Below, piece by piece: positions 1 to 6,319 of a stretch of DNA of 11,554 bases. Within the stretch, counting starts at the first letter, position 1. Every line of letters begins with the position of its first letter. A program made the translations under genes and the position numbers. The notes below the pieces were generated by a model that worked only from the letters and a program-made list of their open reading frames with translations, ran no database searches and was not told the origin of the DNA. The stretch comes from Desulfobacula sp. (GTDB lineage Bacteria > Desulfobacterota > Desulfobacteria > Desulfobacterales > Desulfobacteraceae): positions 1 to 11,554 of the forward strand of contig JAQICW010000462.1 in the NCBI GenBank assembly GCA_027858355.1, in the 5' to 3' direction.

Positions 1-1422
1 TACATAGATACCCTCCTTAAAATACTGTCCAGGCAAGATATTGATCAGATTATCCCGGACATAATCATAGCCCTGTCCCGGCTTAAGGCCAGGGAATTGA
101 ACCCTGTCATTTATTCCTATTTTTCCCATGATCATGAACCAGTCAGGATGGCAGCTTTGGATGCCCTTGATATCAATGATGATTTTTCATTAAAAAAAGC
201 AATTTCACAATTGGCAGACAATTCAGATGAGATTCACAAATTCGCCATAAGAAAAATCAAAAACTCTGAATACCACAATAACAAAATCCTGGTTGAATCC
301 CTTGGCATTCCAGGCACCAGAATTAGAAGAGGCCTTTTTGAGCTGCTGGAAACCCTTGATATTAAAGAATTAGACGTGTTTATGTTTGCCAAAATGAACC
401 TGGATAAATGCTATGCATATCTTGCCATGAGCCAGAATCTTGAAAAACAACCCCAGGGGAGAATGCGGGATCTTGCCATTGAACACTTAATTAATCAAAA
501 AGAACTTATCCTTGAAAATATTATCCGTGTTCTCGCGATCCGGGATCAAACAGGCAGAATGAAAACAGCATGGAAAGGGGTTTTTTCACCGGATACCAGC
601 CAGAGGGCAAACGCAATTGAACTTTTAAATGATATCATGGACCGAAAGCTTTTTAATACCATGCTGCCGCTTCTGGAAAGTCCGACCCCGGCAATGGCTC
701 TGGCAGAAGGCAAAAAAATGGCAATAATCCCTAAATTCGATCCTGAAGGAAAACAGGTTTTTTCAAATCTGATATCCTCTGAAGACTGGGTGGATGTTAT
801 CATGGGACTTGGTCTTACCCAGGACATGCCCTCTCTTGTTGAGGGGAATGGGATGTTCAAAAAATTGGAAAATTCAATCAATAAGAATATTTCAAAGGAA
901 ATGCAAATGATTCTGATGAAGAATAAAAAACCATCAAACAATTCCCAGGCGAATGATCCCCAGAGGATAAAGGAAATCGAGATTTCCCTTGGTGAAACAA
1001 TATTGCTTTTAAAGGAGATTGAAATTTTTTCCGGCCTCAGCCCTGCTGAGTTGGCAGCCATAGCAACAGTAACAAGCCAACTTAATTATCCCGGGGATCA
1101 AACCGTTATCAAACAGAACGATTTGGGTGAAACCGTGTTTATGTTGATTGATGGTGAGGTAGAGGTAAACAAGGAACTGACAGATGAAAATAAAATGGTG
1201 ATCGATGTTATCAGCCAAGGAGATTCTTTCGGAGAGATGGCTCTATTGGAAAATGAGCCAAGATCGGCAACGATCCGGACAACAAAACCATCCCGTTTTT
1301 TAATCATCCATCAACAGGAATTCAGGGAAACTGCAATGGAATACCCCGGGATTGCTCTGAAAATCTGTAAGGTTTTAAGCCGGCGTATCCGTACTCTTCA
1401 CAAAGGTGTTCAAGACAGGTAA
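1..1422 (+). CDS. HEAT-repeat protein with C-terminal cyclic-nucleotide-binding domain (5' partial)
   Basis: The reading frame is open from the first base, so the start lies upstream and the TTG at 97 is only an internal leucine codon; 473 residues are visible. Residues about 1-300 are leucine-rich helical repeats of HEAT type. One segment (aromatic residue, variable spacer, then R-A-N-A-I-E-L-L followed by L-P-L-L-E, about residues 190-226) resembles the HEAT region of large bacterial proteins that join an MFS or ADP/ATP-translocase-like membrane domain to HEAT repeats and a CNB domain. Residues about 340-465 form a CNB domain with an intact phosphate-binding cassette, FGEMALL then PRSAT (about residues 410-424), including the arginine that contacts the cyclic phosphate. 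Cyclic-nucleotide binding is therefore likely; whether an N-terminal transporter is present cannot be seen. The gene converges on the minus-strand operon with a 4-bp gap and no visible terminator, so it is probably unrelated to that operon. Confidence 0.85.
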   Translation, partial: YIDTLLKILSRQDIDQIIPDIIIALSRLKARELNPVIYSYFSHDHEPVRMAALDALDINDDFSLKKAISQLADNSDEIHKFAIRKIKNSEYHNNKILVESLGIPGTRIRRGLFELLETLDIKELDVFMFAKMNLDKCYAYLAMSQNLEKQPQGRMRDLAIEHLINQKELILENIIRVLAIRDQTGRMKTAWKGVFSPDTSQRANAIELLNDIMDRKLFNTMLPLLESPTPAMALAEGKKMAIIPKFDPEGKQVFSNLISSEDWVDVIMGLGLTQDMPSLVEGNGMFKKLENSINKNISKEMQMILMKNKKPSNNSQANDPQRIKEIEISLGETILLLKEIEIFSGLSPAELAAIATVTSQLNYPGDQTVIKQNDLGETVFMLIDGEVEVNKELTDENKMVIDVISQGDSFGEMALLENEPRSATIRTTKPSRFLIIHQQEFRETAMEYPGIALKICKVLSRRIRTLHKGVQDR

Positions 1423-1426
1423 TCTT

Positions 1427-2551
1427 TCATCCCTGCTTAAGCTGTTTTTCAATCGCCTGTGCCAGGTCATCTCTTCCTTGTTGGCGGAGCAAAGGAATCA
1501 GGGGCCTGTAAAATGGCGGCCTGACTCTGATGGTGATATCAAACTTAGAGATGTGCTCTGGTGTAATTTCATCTTCAACAAAAGCACGGGTTTTATCTAA
1601 TAGTCCAAGGGCTGTCAATTCAGTCATGGTTCGAACACATTTTTCGCATTTGCCACAATTCAAGCGGTCAGGAACATTGGCAAGACAGACCCTGAAATTC
1701 TGAAATGCAACATCCCATTGAGAAACTATCTTTATTTTTTCGATCCGGGAAAGCTGGTAATCTCTGTGCCTTATCCGAAGGTCCAGAGAAGAATATTCAG
1801 GGTCAAGCAATGGGTGGGAGCCGCAGGGGTGCAGGTTGGGTATGTCATAAGAAGACCCGATAAAAACAAGATTCATTCTCCTGGAAAAAGAATGGGCAAT
1901 GGCTGCCAAAACCGAACCAAAAAAACTGTTCAGCCAAAGTTCCCGTTCATCGCAAAGATGCCTGATATTGGTATAAACCGGTATCAAAGAAAGCTTGGCA
2001 TCATTGGTAATTTTTGATATGGATTCCATGGCTCTATCAAAAACGTGGTATTTCATACCCCGGTCAACCACTCCGCCGATATCAAATCCATGAAGAAAAA
2101 ACCCGTCTTTTACATAGCCCGGATGGTTGCCGAGATAATGGAGTCGGTTTAACCGCAATGCGGCTAATGAATCCATACCGCCGGACATGAACATACCTGC
2201 CCCAGGTATTGTGATCTGCCTGCTTTCAGACATTATCCGTGCTTCTATTGTCAAGGGATTATATTTCCCCTTTGTCCAATCCGCAAGGATATACATGGCT
2301 GTTTCAAGGCCTTCCTTTAAGAACGGACAGATTTTTGAATCAATCACAATTCTTTTTTCCCCAAAATGCATAGCCGGCAAAAGACAGCCCACCAGAAATG
2401 AATGGGGATTTATATCAAAATATTTTTCATAGGCCCTGGAAGTTTTGATAAAGACCTCTTTATCTGGCTGGTTACAATCCTCAAAGCTAACAAGGGCAGT
2501 GGCCTTTACATTTTCTTCATCCTTAATCAGATTAAATTTGGAAATTTTCAT
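1427..2551 (-). CDS. PP-loop ATP pyrophosphatase with QueC-like zinc-type cysteine motif
   Basis: 374 residues. The PP-loop SGGMDS is at residues 123-128, the signature of N-type ATP pyrophosphatases (QueC, TilS, asparagine synthetase, GMP synthetase). These enzymes adenylate a carbonyl or carboxylate and then let a nucleophile such as ammonia attack. Four cysteines near the C-terminus (C289, C299, C302, C305; spacing C-x9-C-x2-C-x2-C) resemble the structural zinc site of QueC. The protein is much longer than QueC (about 230 residues), with about 115 extra N-terminal residues I cannot assign and a conserved-looking stretch GSSYD (232-236) plus GSHPLLDP (244-251). There is no glutaminase domain, so ammonia would have to be free or come from a partner. 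It is the last gene of the operon, 3 bp after the ATP-grasp gene, so translation is probably coupled. The superfamily is secure; the substrate is unknown. True queuosine synthesis is unlikely because no queD, queE or queF homologue is nearby. Confidence 0.85.
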   Translation of the reverse strand: MKISKFNLIKDEENVKATALVSFEDCNQPDKEVFIKTSRAYEKYFDINPHSFLVGCLLPAMHFGEKRIVIDSKICPFLKEGLETAMYILADWTKGKYNPLTIEARIMSESRQITIPGAGMFMSGGMDSLAALRLNRLHYLGNHPGYVKDGFFLHGFDIGGVVDRGMKYHVFDRAMESISKITNDAKLSLIPVYTNIRHLCDERELWLNSFFGSVLAAIAHSFSRRMNLVFIGSSYDIPNLHPCGSHPLLDPEYSSLDLRIRHRDYQLSRIEKIKIVSQWDVAFQNFRVCLANVPDRLNCGKCEKCVRTMTELTALGLLDKTRAFVEDEITPEHISKFDITIRVRPPFYRPLIPLLRQQGRDDLAQAIEKQLKQG

Positions 2552-2554
2552 AAT

Positions 2555-3439
2555 CTAATACATCCGTCTGCTATTCACTACATAATCTAACATCTGCTTT
2601 GCAATATCCTGTCCCATTGCCTCTTCAAGTCCTTTGAACCCAGGTGAATAATTAACTTCAATTATCAAGGGAGGGCGATTTTTTTCAACAATAAGATCAA
2701 TGCCAGCAATTTCAAGATGACATGCTTTTGCAGCTTTAAGGGCAATTGAGGCACAGGATTCTGTCAATTCAACAGGCCTGGCATGTCCTTTCTGGTGAAT
2801 ATTGGCTCTGAAATCCTGATAATCTGGCACAAGTGCCATGGCACCGGCTATTTTTCCGCCTATCACCAGCACCCTGATATCCGTACGCTCCTGTGGCTCG
2901 ATAAACTGCTGGACAACAAGGCCTTTTTTGGCTGGAAGATTCTGTGTTAAAAAAGTTACTGCTTCTGTCTGGCTGTTGACCCTGATAACTCCATCTCCCC
3001 CCATTCCATCCACCTGCTTGATCACCACTGGAAATCCGCCCAATTGTTTCACCGCCCATAAAAAAGATTCCGGTTTGGTAATAAAGAGTGTTGACGGGAC
3101 GGGAAGGCCTGATGAGACAAGGGTCTGAAGAGTGATAAACTGATTTCTCGCAATGGTGACTCCTTTAAGGCTGTTCACAAGGGGGATTCCTGAATGCATG
3201 AACTGTCTAAGGAGGACCAGTCCATAATCCCCCATGGGAGATCCCTGCCGGGGCATGATGACATCCAGTTCTTTGTATATCTTTTCAATAAAAAATTCAA
3301 CCCGGCTGTCTTTCAAAGAACACAAGATATCATAGGGGTTGATCAGAATGATCTCATTGCCTGAACCTTCAGCCGCCTGTTTAAGGCGCATGTTGGGATG
3401 AAAAGAAAAATCATTAACAGTTAAAACACCAATATTCAT
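2555..3439 (-). CDS. RimK-like ATP-grasp ligase
   Basis: 294 residues, close to the usual length of RimK/LysX-type ligases. These enzymes use ATP to make an acyl phosphate from a carboxylate and join it to an amine, typically adding glutamate or a similar amino acid. Visible features: an N-terminal pre-ATP-grasp segment with PRQG (63-66), where RimK has a comparable R-x-G motif; K141 followed by the glycine-rich loop GMGGDG (145-150); QQFIE (177-181) at the adenine hinge; DFRANIHQKG (209-218), like the RimK FRSN-type loop; D248; and the metal-binding E261 and N263 in EVNYSPGFKG. All expected catalytic positions appear intact. The ATG overlaps the stop of the upstream acetyltransferase gene (ATGA), which implies coupled translation and roughly equal amounts of the two proteins. 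Substrates cannot be read from the sequence; modification of ribosomal protein S6 is unlikely in this context. Confidence 0.88.
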   Translation of the reverse strand: MNIGVLTVNDFSFHPNMRLKQAAEGSGNEIILINPYDILCSLKDSRVEFFIEKIYKELDVIMPRQGSPMGDYGLVLLRQFMHSGIPLVNSLKGVTIARNQFITLQTLVSSGLPVPSTLFITKPESFLWAVKQLGGFPVVIKQVDGMGGDGVIRVNSQTEAVTFLTQNLPAKKGLVVQQFIEPQERTDIRVLVIGGKIAGAMALVPDYQDFRANIHQKGHARPVELTESCASIALKAAKACHLEIAGIDLIVEKNRPPLIIEVNYSPGFKGLEEAMGQDIAKQMLDYVVNSRRMY

Positions 3440-4338
3440 AATTTAATTTCCCAGTCTTTTTCAATCATATGCTCGGGCATCCATATACCCAGTTTTTTAC
3501 CAATTTTTTCACTATAATATACGGCAATTTGTTTTGTTTTATTTTTTCTTGCAATCTTCTGGGTGGCTGTATTATCCTCACTGATGATGGAAAAAATCTT
3601 ATATTGTCCCGCCCTTTTTGTCAGCCCTTCCAGCAGCCTGGCACCCACGCCAAGCGCTCTGTATTCAGGTCGAACAGAGGTATAGCCTCTTTCAACAAAA
3701 TGATTAAAATTAAGGCCTGTAATGGTATTAAGTCTCTGGATGAATTCCTCTCTTGGATGCTTCAGGCTGGAATTTCCCACGATGATACCGTTTTCCTCTG
3801 CATATCCTATTAAATAGGCTCTTTCAAGGTTATACCGCACATATTCTTTATCCACAGACCCGCCAGCTTCCACCATGACACAAATCTCATCCAGAAAACC
3901 CTGGGGCAGCTCATCCGGTTTCATGAAATTAAAGGTGATACTGCTTCCCAATGAAATAAGAGTTTCATTGATCCGGTCTGCTCTCAGGCAGAAAAGATTT
4001 TTTTTCCCATGTTGCTTTAAATAAAGTAAAAGATGTGCAGGATCTGACAAAAATTTCCAGAAAGGCTCTCCCGGTAGCTGTTTTACACCTGAATAGGCTC
4101 GCAAAGAATGATCCATGCCATTGAGATCTGATTTGCCATCTGACCCGTTGCCAAATGAATTTTTATAGGAATGGGCAATATTAGGATTTAAGGATATAAA
4201 CCTGAGCCAATCATTTTTCAGGGCGCTACTGGTATGGTCTGTTAAGTTTAAATGATTCCAGACACCTTGTTTGGAAAGATCCCATAACCTTTTTATCTTT
4301 GATGGTTCTTTTTTTTCAAGGCTTTTCCATTGGATCAA
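3436..4338 (-). CDS. GNAT-type N-acetyltransferase-like protein with long N-terminal extension
   Basis: 300 residues. The C-terminal part (about 150-290) looks like a GNAT fold: VRPEYRALGVGARLLEGL at 222-239 carries the acetyl-CoA pyrophosphate-binding motif R-x-x-G-x-G-A (R227, G230, G232, A233), and an ISEDN turn near 252-256 precedes the last helix. GNAT enzymes transfer an acyl group from CoA to an amine. The first 145 or so residues match no domain I know and contain a low-complexity stretch rich in G, S, D and N (about 60-75). The start is TTG: the next in-frame methionine is at residue 75, and a good ribosome-binding site lies six bases upstream. The stop overlaps the next gene by 4 bp. 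Pairing of a GNAT with an ATP-grasp ligase resembles the GNAT/ATP-grasp fusion enzyme of N-acetylglutaminylglutamine synthesis, but here they are two proteins. The substrate is unknown. Confidence 0.75.
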   Translation of the reverse strand: MIQWKSLEKKEPSKIKRLWDLSKQGVWNHLNLTDHTSSALKNDWLRFISLNPNIAHSYKNSFGNGSDGKSDLNGMDHSLRAYSGVKQLPGEPFWKFLSDPAHLLLYLKQHGKKNLFCLRADRINETLISLGSSITFNFMKPDELPQGFLDEICVMVEAGGSVDKEYVRYNLERAYLIGYAEENGIIVGNSSLKHPREEFIQRLNTITGLNFNHFVERGYTSVRPEYRALGVGARLLEGLTKRAGQYKIFSIISEDNTATQKIARKNKTKQIAVYYSEKIGKKLGIWMPEHMIEKDWEIKL

Positions 4339-4344
4339 AATAAT

Positions 4345-4349
4345 TCCCT
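4345..4349 (-). promoter_or_regulatory. Ribosome-binding site supporting the TTG start of the acetyltransferase gene
   Basis: Minus-strand AGGGA lies six bases before the TTG at 4338 and overlaps the stop codon (TAG) of the upstream gene. No ATG or GTG in the same frame occurs nearby, so this site decides for the TTG start and suggests that the ribosome re-initiates after the upstream gene. Confidence 0.55.
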
Positions 4350-5277
4350 AGGAAAAAAGGTTTTGGTCTTCATTCCATGTATAAGTCTTGTCCAGGTCTT
4401 CCATATCTGCATGGACACCAAAAAAAAGTTTGGGAAGTTCCTTTTTTTTCAAAATGAGTTCAAAAGAGGAAAGCTGATCCTCAAAAAGAAATCCTTTTGC
4501 TCCGTATTTTTCTTTCAACTTTGCCACAAAATCCCAGAAAAAAAACATATCCTTAAAAAGACGGGGTTGAAGTGGCAGTATCAATCCCGGTGCCAGGTAT
4601 TCTTTCAAAGGAAATATGGAAAAATCCGGTTCAACATGTGTATCTTTATTTTTACGTTTCCAGGTAGTGTTTATCCATTTTAAAAAAAGCGGCAGGTTTT
4701 GCAGAGAAAAACGGTGATCTGCAATAGGGGTGTTATTTCCTCCATGATTATTGTTCTGCAGAACAATTGTCTGTATTTCAGGAAAAATACGTTTTATATA
4801 GTGAATAATTGTATTTGCTCCGGAAACCTGAGTTTCAGAGTCCAGAGCAAGGATGACCACCTCTGGAAGGACTTGTTTCAGCATCAAGTTGAGTTTTTCA
4901 TGACAGAACGAAATAAAAAGCGGATTTTGACTTTCATCAATAACACTGCCGGACAGAAAACTCCATCTGATCCTGGAGGGATAAAAAGCAGCAGCGTACA
5001 ACAATAATAAATCATCTATCTGGTTTCGGGTTATAAGATATTTTTCAGGATCATAAAATGATTCTGATTTGAAAAAATCTATCACTTTTTTTGAAAAAAC
5101 ATGATTCACAAAAAAGTCAAGGTTAGCATCGTATATTATTGTTTTAAAAGCTTTGTGTGAAAAACATCCTGCAGCAAAGGCAGCGGTAGAAGAGGGCATG
5201 GCAGGACTTGTCAGCGGCGGAGTGACGATCAGGATTGTTTTTTTTTTAATGGCTTTCATTATTTTCTTATGATACAT
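4348..5277 (-). CDS. Degenerate, truncated B12-binding/radical-SAM-like protein
   Basis: 309 residues from the chosen start; the frame is open further upstream, to an ATG at 5391, but that would overlap the divergent gene, and the ATG at 5277 has AAGG six to seven bases ahead. A third option is the ATG at 5259. The N-terminus (ILIVTPPLTSPAMPSST, residues 15-31, then YDANLDFF, 49-56) is typical of the Rossmann-like cobalamin-binding domain of class B radical SAM enzymes. VVILALDS at 140-147 and the later IKRIFPEIQTIVL (161-173) fit the rest of that fold. Residues 218-236 (PDFS, PLKEYL, LILPLQ) match the run-up to the radical SAM barrel. The CxxxCxxC segment that should follow is missing: the sequence passes directly to WDFVAKLKEKYGAKGFLFEDQ (248-268), which resembles the strand after the cluster loop, and the protein ends about half a barrel early. 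Only two cysteines (C38, C125) remain. The frame is otherwise clean, so it may be a retained non-catalytic partner rather than debris. Family assignment is by motif memory only. Confidence 0.6.
   Translation of the reverse strand: MYHKKIMKAIKKKTILIVTPPLTSPAMPSSTAAFAAGCFSHKAFKTIIYDANLDFFVNHVFSKKVIDFFKSESFYDPEKYLITRNQIDDLLLLYAAAFYPSRIRWSFLSGSVIDESQNPLFISFCHEKLNLMLKQVLPEVVILALDSETQVSGANTIIHYIKRIFPEIQTIVLQNNNHGGNNTPIADHRFSLQNLPLFLKWINTTWKRKNKDTHVEPDFSIFPLKEYLAPGLILPLQPRLFKDMFFFWDFVAKLKEKYGAKGFLFEDQLSSFELILKKKELPKLFFGVHADMEDLDKTYTWNEDQNLFS
5238..5247 (-). repeat. Ten-adenine homopolymer inside the start region of the radical-SAM-like gene
   Basis: On the minus strand ten consecutive A residues encode Lys-Lys-Lys plus the first base of the following Thr codon, a few codons after the translation start. 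Tracts of this length can cause RNA polymerase or replication slippage and so frame-shifted products. Whether that happens here is unknown; the tract could simply be a lysine run in an AT-rich genome. Confidence 0.5.
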
Positions 5278-5283
5278 TATCAA

Positions 5284-5287
5284 CCTT
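5284..5287 (-). promoter_or_regulatory. Ribosome-binding site for the first minus-strand gene
   Basis: Minus-strand AAGG lies six bases ahead of the ATG at 5277. It favours this start over the longer frame beginning at 5391 and over the ATG at 5259, which has only a weak purine run upstream. Confidence 0.5.
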
Positions 5288-5311
5288 AAGCTTTTAATAT
5301 ATATAGTACTG

Positions 5312-5316
5312 GGAGG
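5312..5316 (+). promoter_or_regulatory. Strong but unusually distant Shine-Dalgarno-like GGAGG
   Basis: GGAGG is the best ribosome-binding sequence ahead of the GshB-like gene, but it ends 16 bases before the ATG at 5333; 5-9 bases is usual. No other in-frame start codon lies between. The protein N-terminus from 5333 matches the start of GshB-type proteins, so the start is trusted and the spacing is the oddity. Translation may be weak, or an RNA fold may shorten the distance. Confidence 0.4.
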
Positions 5317-5332
5317 ATTTAAACAAGCAATC

Positions 5333-6307
5333 ATGAAAATTGCCTTTTTAATGGATGATCTAAGAAAGATCAATCCAGTATTGGAAACCACCAGTTATCT
5401 GATGTATGAATGCAACCAGAGGGGACATACAGTGTTTTTTCTGGAACCCCACGATGTCTATATCCGTGGAAATGAAGTTGCTGCAAGGATGCGAAATATA
5501 TCAGTAAAACCTGGCCTTGCCATTGAAGATTACTGGCAGGTATTGATTGAATGCCTGAACAAGGATGACCTGATATTTGAAACCATTACAGATCTGGATG
5601 CCCTGTTTTTACGAAAAGACCCCCCCATAAGTTATCAGGTCATGGAATTCTTAGGTCCCGTCAGCGACAAGATTTTCATGGTCAACGATACAATGGGGCA
5701 AATAAAGGGTAATAGTAAGGTCTACGCATTGAACTTCCCAGATATTATTCCTGAAACGCATATTTCCAGAGATCCCCACAGAATCAGAAAAATCATTGAT
5801 ACTTTTGGCGGTGATATGGTTATAAAACCCCTTCAGGGACACGGAGGACACGGCGTGATCAAGGTGAGCAACCGGGATCAGGAAAATCTGAATTCATTGA
5901 TCAATTATTATATTGATTCAAGCAAACCCTATCCGGAACGTCACCCTACCTTGGTTCAGGAATATTTAGAAAGTGTCAAATATAATGGGGATGTCAGAAT
6001 TCTGCTCTTAAACGGGGAGATATTAGGGGCAATGGGCAGAAAATCGCTCTATGGTGACTTCAGGACAAATGTCCATGCCGGTGCAAAGGTATTTAAACAT
6101 GAAATCACCCACAAAGAACGGGAAATATGTGAAACCTTGAAAGATCAATTAATAAAGGATGGTTTGTATTTTGTCGGGATTGATATTATCGGTGACAAAC
6201 TTGTTGAGATTAACTGTGTTAGCCCTGGAGGCATTCCCAGAATCAATCTCTTAGATAATGTAAAACTGGAAACCAATGTCATTGATTTTATTGAACAGCA
6301 GATTTAA
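5333..6307 (+). CDS. Glutathione-synthetase-like (GshB-type) ATP-grasp ligase
   Basis: 324 residues, near the length of bacterial GshB (about 316). GshB joins glycine to gamma-glutamylcysteine with ATP through an acyl phosphate. Visible motifs: the N-terminal MKIAFLMDDLRKINP with the GshB-type MD-x(2-4)-I-N pattern; LRKDPP (93-98), a GshB hallmark; IPETHISRD (139-147), like the segment entering the ATP-grasp domain; K165 and the loop QGHGGHGV (168-175); the hinge VQEYLE (208-213); DVRILLLNGE (220-229); DFRTNVHAGA (242-251); and GIDIIGDKLVEIN (282-294). The closing motif is VSPGG (296-300) where E. coli GshB has TSPT, so the acceptor site may differ. No gamma-glutamylcysteine synthetase gene is in the window. 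It is 12 bp ahead of the binding-protein gene and thus heads the transporter operon. The ATP-grasp fold is certain; glutathione as product is not. Confidence 0.85.
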   Translation: MKIAFLMDDLRKINPVLETTSYLMYECNQRGHTVFFLEPHDVYIRGNEVAARMRNISVKPGLAIEDYWQVLIECLNKDDLIFETITDLDALFLRKDPPISYQVMEFLGPVSDKIFMVNDTMGQIKGNSKVYALNFPDIIPETHISRDPHRIRKIIDTFGGDMVIKPLQGHGGHGVIKVSNRDQENLNSLINYYIDSSKPYPERHPTLVQEYLESVKYNGDVRILLLNGEILGAMGRKSLYGDFRTNVHAGAKVFKHEITHKEREICETLKDQLIKDGLYFVGIDIIGDKLVEINCVSPGGIPRINLLDNVKLETNVIDFIEQQI

Positions 6308-6319
6308 AGGTCCGGCAAA

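Larger units (their letters stand above)
5278..5332. promoter_or_regulatory. Divergent intergenic control region (two back-to-back promoters expected)
   Basis: These 55 bp are the only space between the minus-strand biosynthetic operon and the plus-strand ligase/transporter operon, so promoters for both must lie here or inside the first genes. The centre is very AT-rich. A candidate minus-strand promoter is TTGTTT (5326-5321) and TATATA (5303-5298) with a 17-base spacer. For the plus strand TATAGT (5302-5307) is a possible -10 element, with only a poor -35. The two -10 candidates overlap, so the operons may compete for polymerase or share one regulator. No clear inverted repeat for an operator was found. 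This is by eye only. Confidence 0.45.

Noticed and set aside
97..99. TTG as the start of the HEAT/CNB gene
   Set aside because: The frame is open from base 1 and the upstream codons read as more HEAT-like helix, so the gene is simply cut by the window edge.
1427..2551. A defence system of QatABCD or QueC-CBASS type
   Set aside because: A QueC-like protein occurs in both, but no TatD nuclease, ATPase of the QatA kind, nucleotidyltransferase or effector is present.
5278..5391. Upstream ATG at 5391 for the radical-SAM-like gene
   Set aside because: It would run through the divergent promoter region and into the start of the opposite gene; the added residues do not look like the family's N-terminus.
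2555..6307. The GAK system (ATP-grasp, HprK-like kinase, CofD-like, amphi-Trp proteins) seen in sulfate reducers
   Set aside because: Only the ATP-grasp element is shared; none of the other expected partners is present in the window.
4348..6307. A ribosomal peptide (RiPP) cluster built around radical SAM and ATP-grasp enzymes
   Set aside because: No precursor peptide, RRE-type recognition domain or leader peptidase could be found in any gap, and the radical SAM cysteines are absent. Gaps are too short to hide a precursor gene unless it overlaps other genes.
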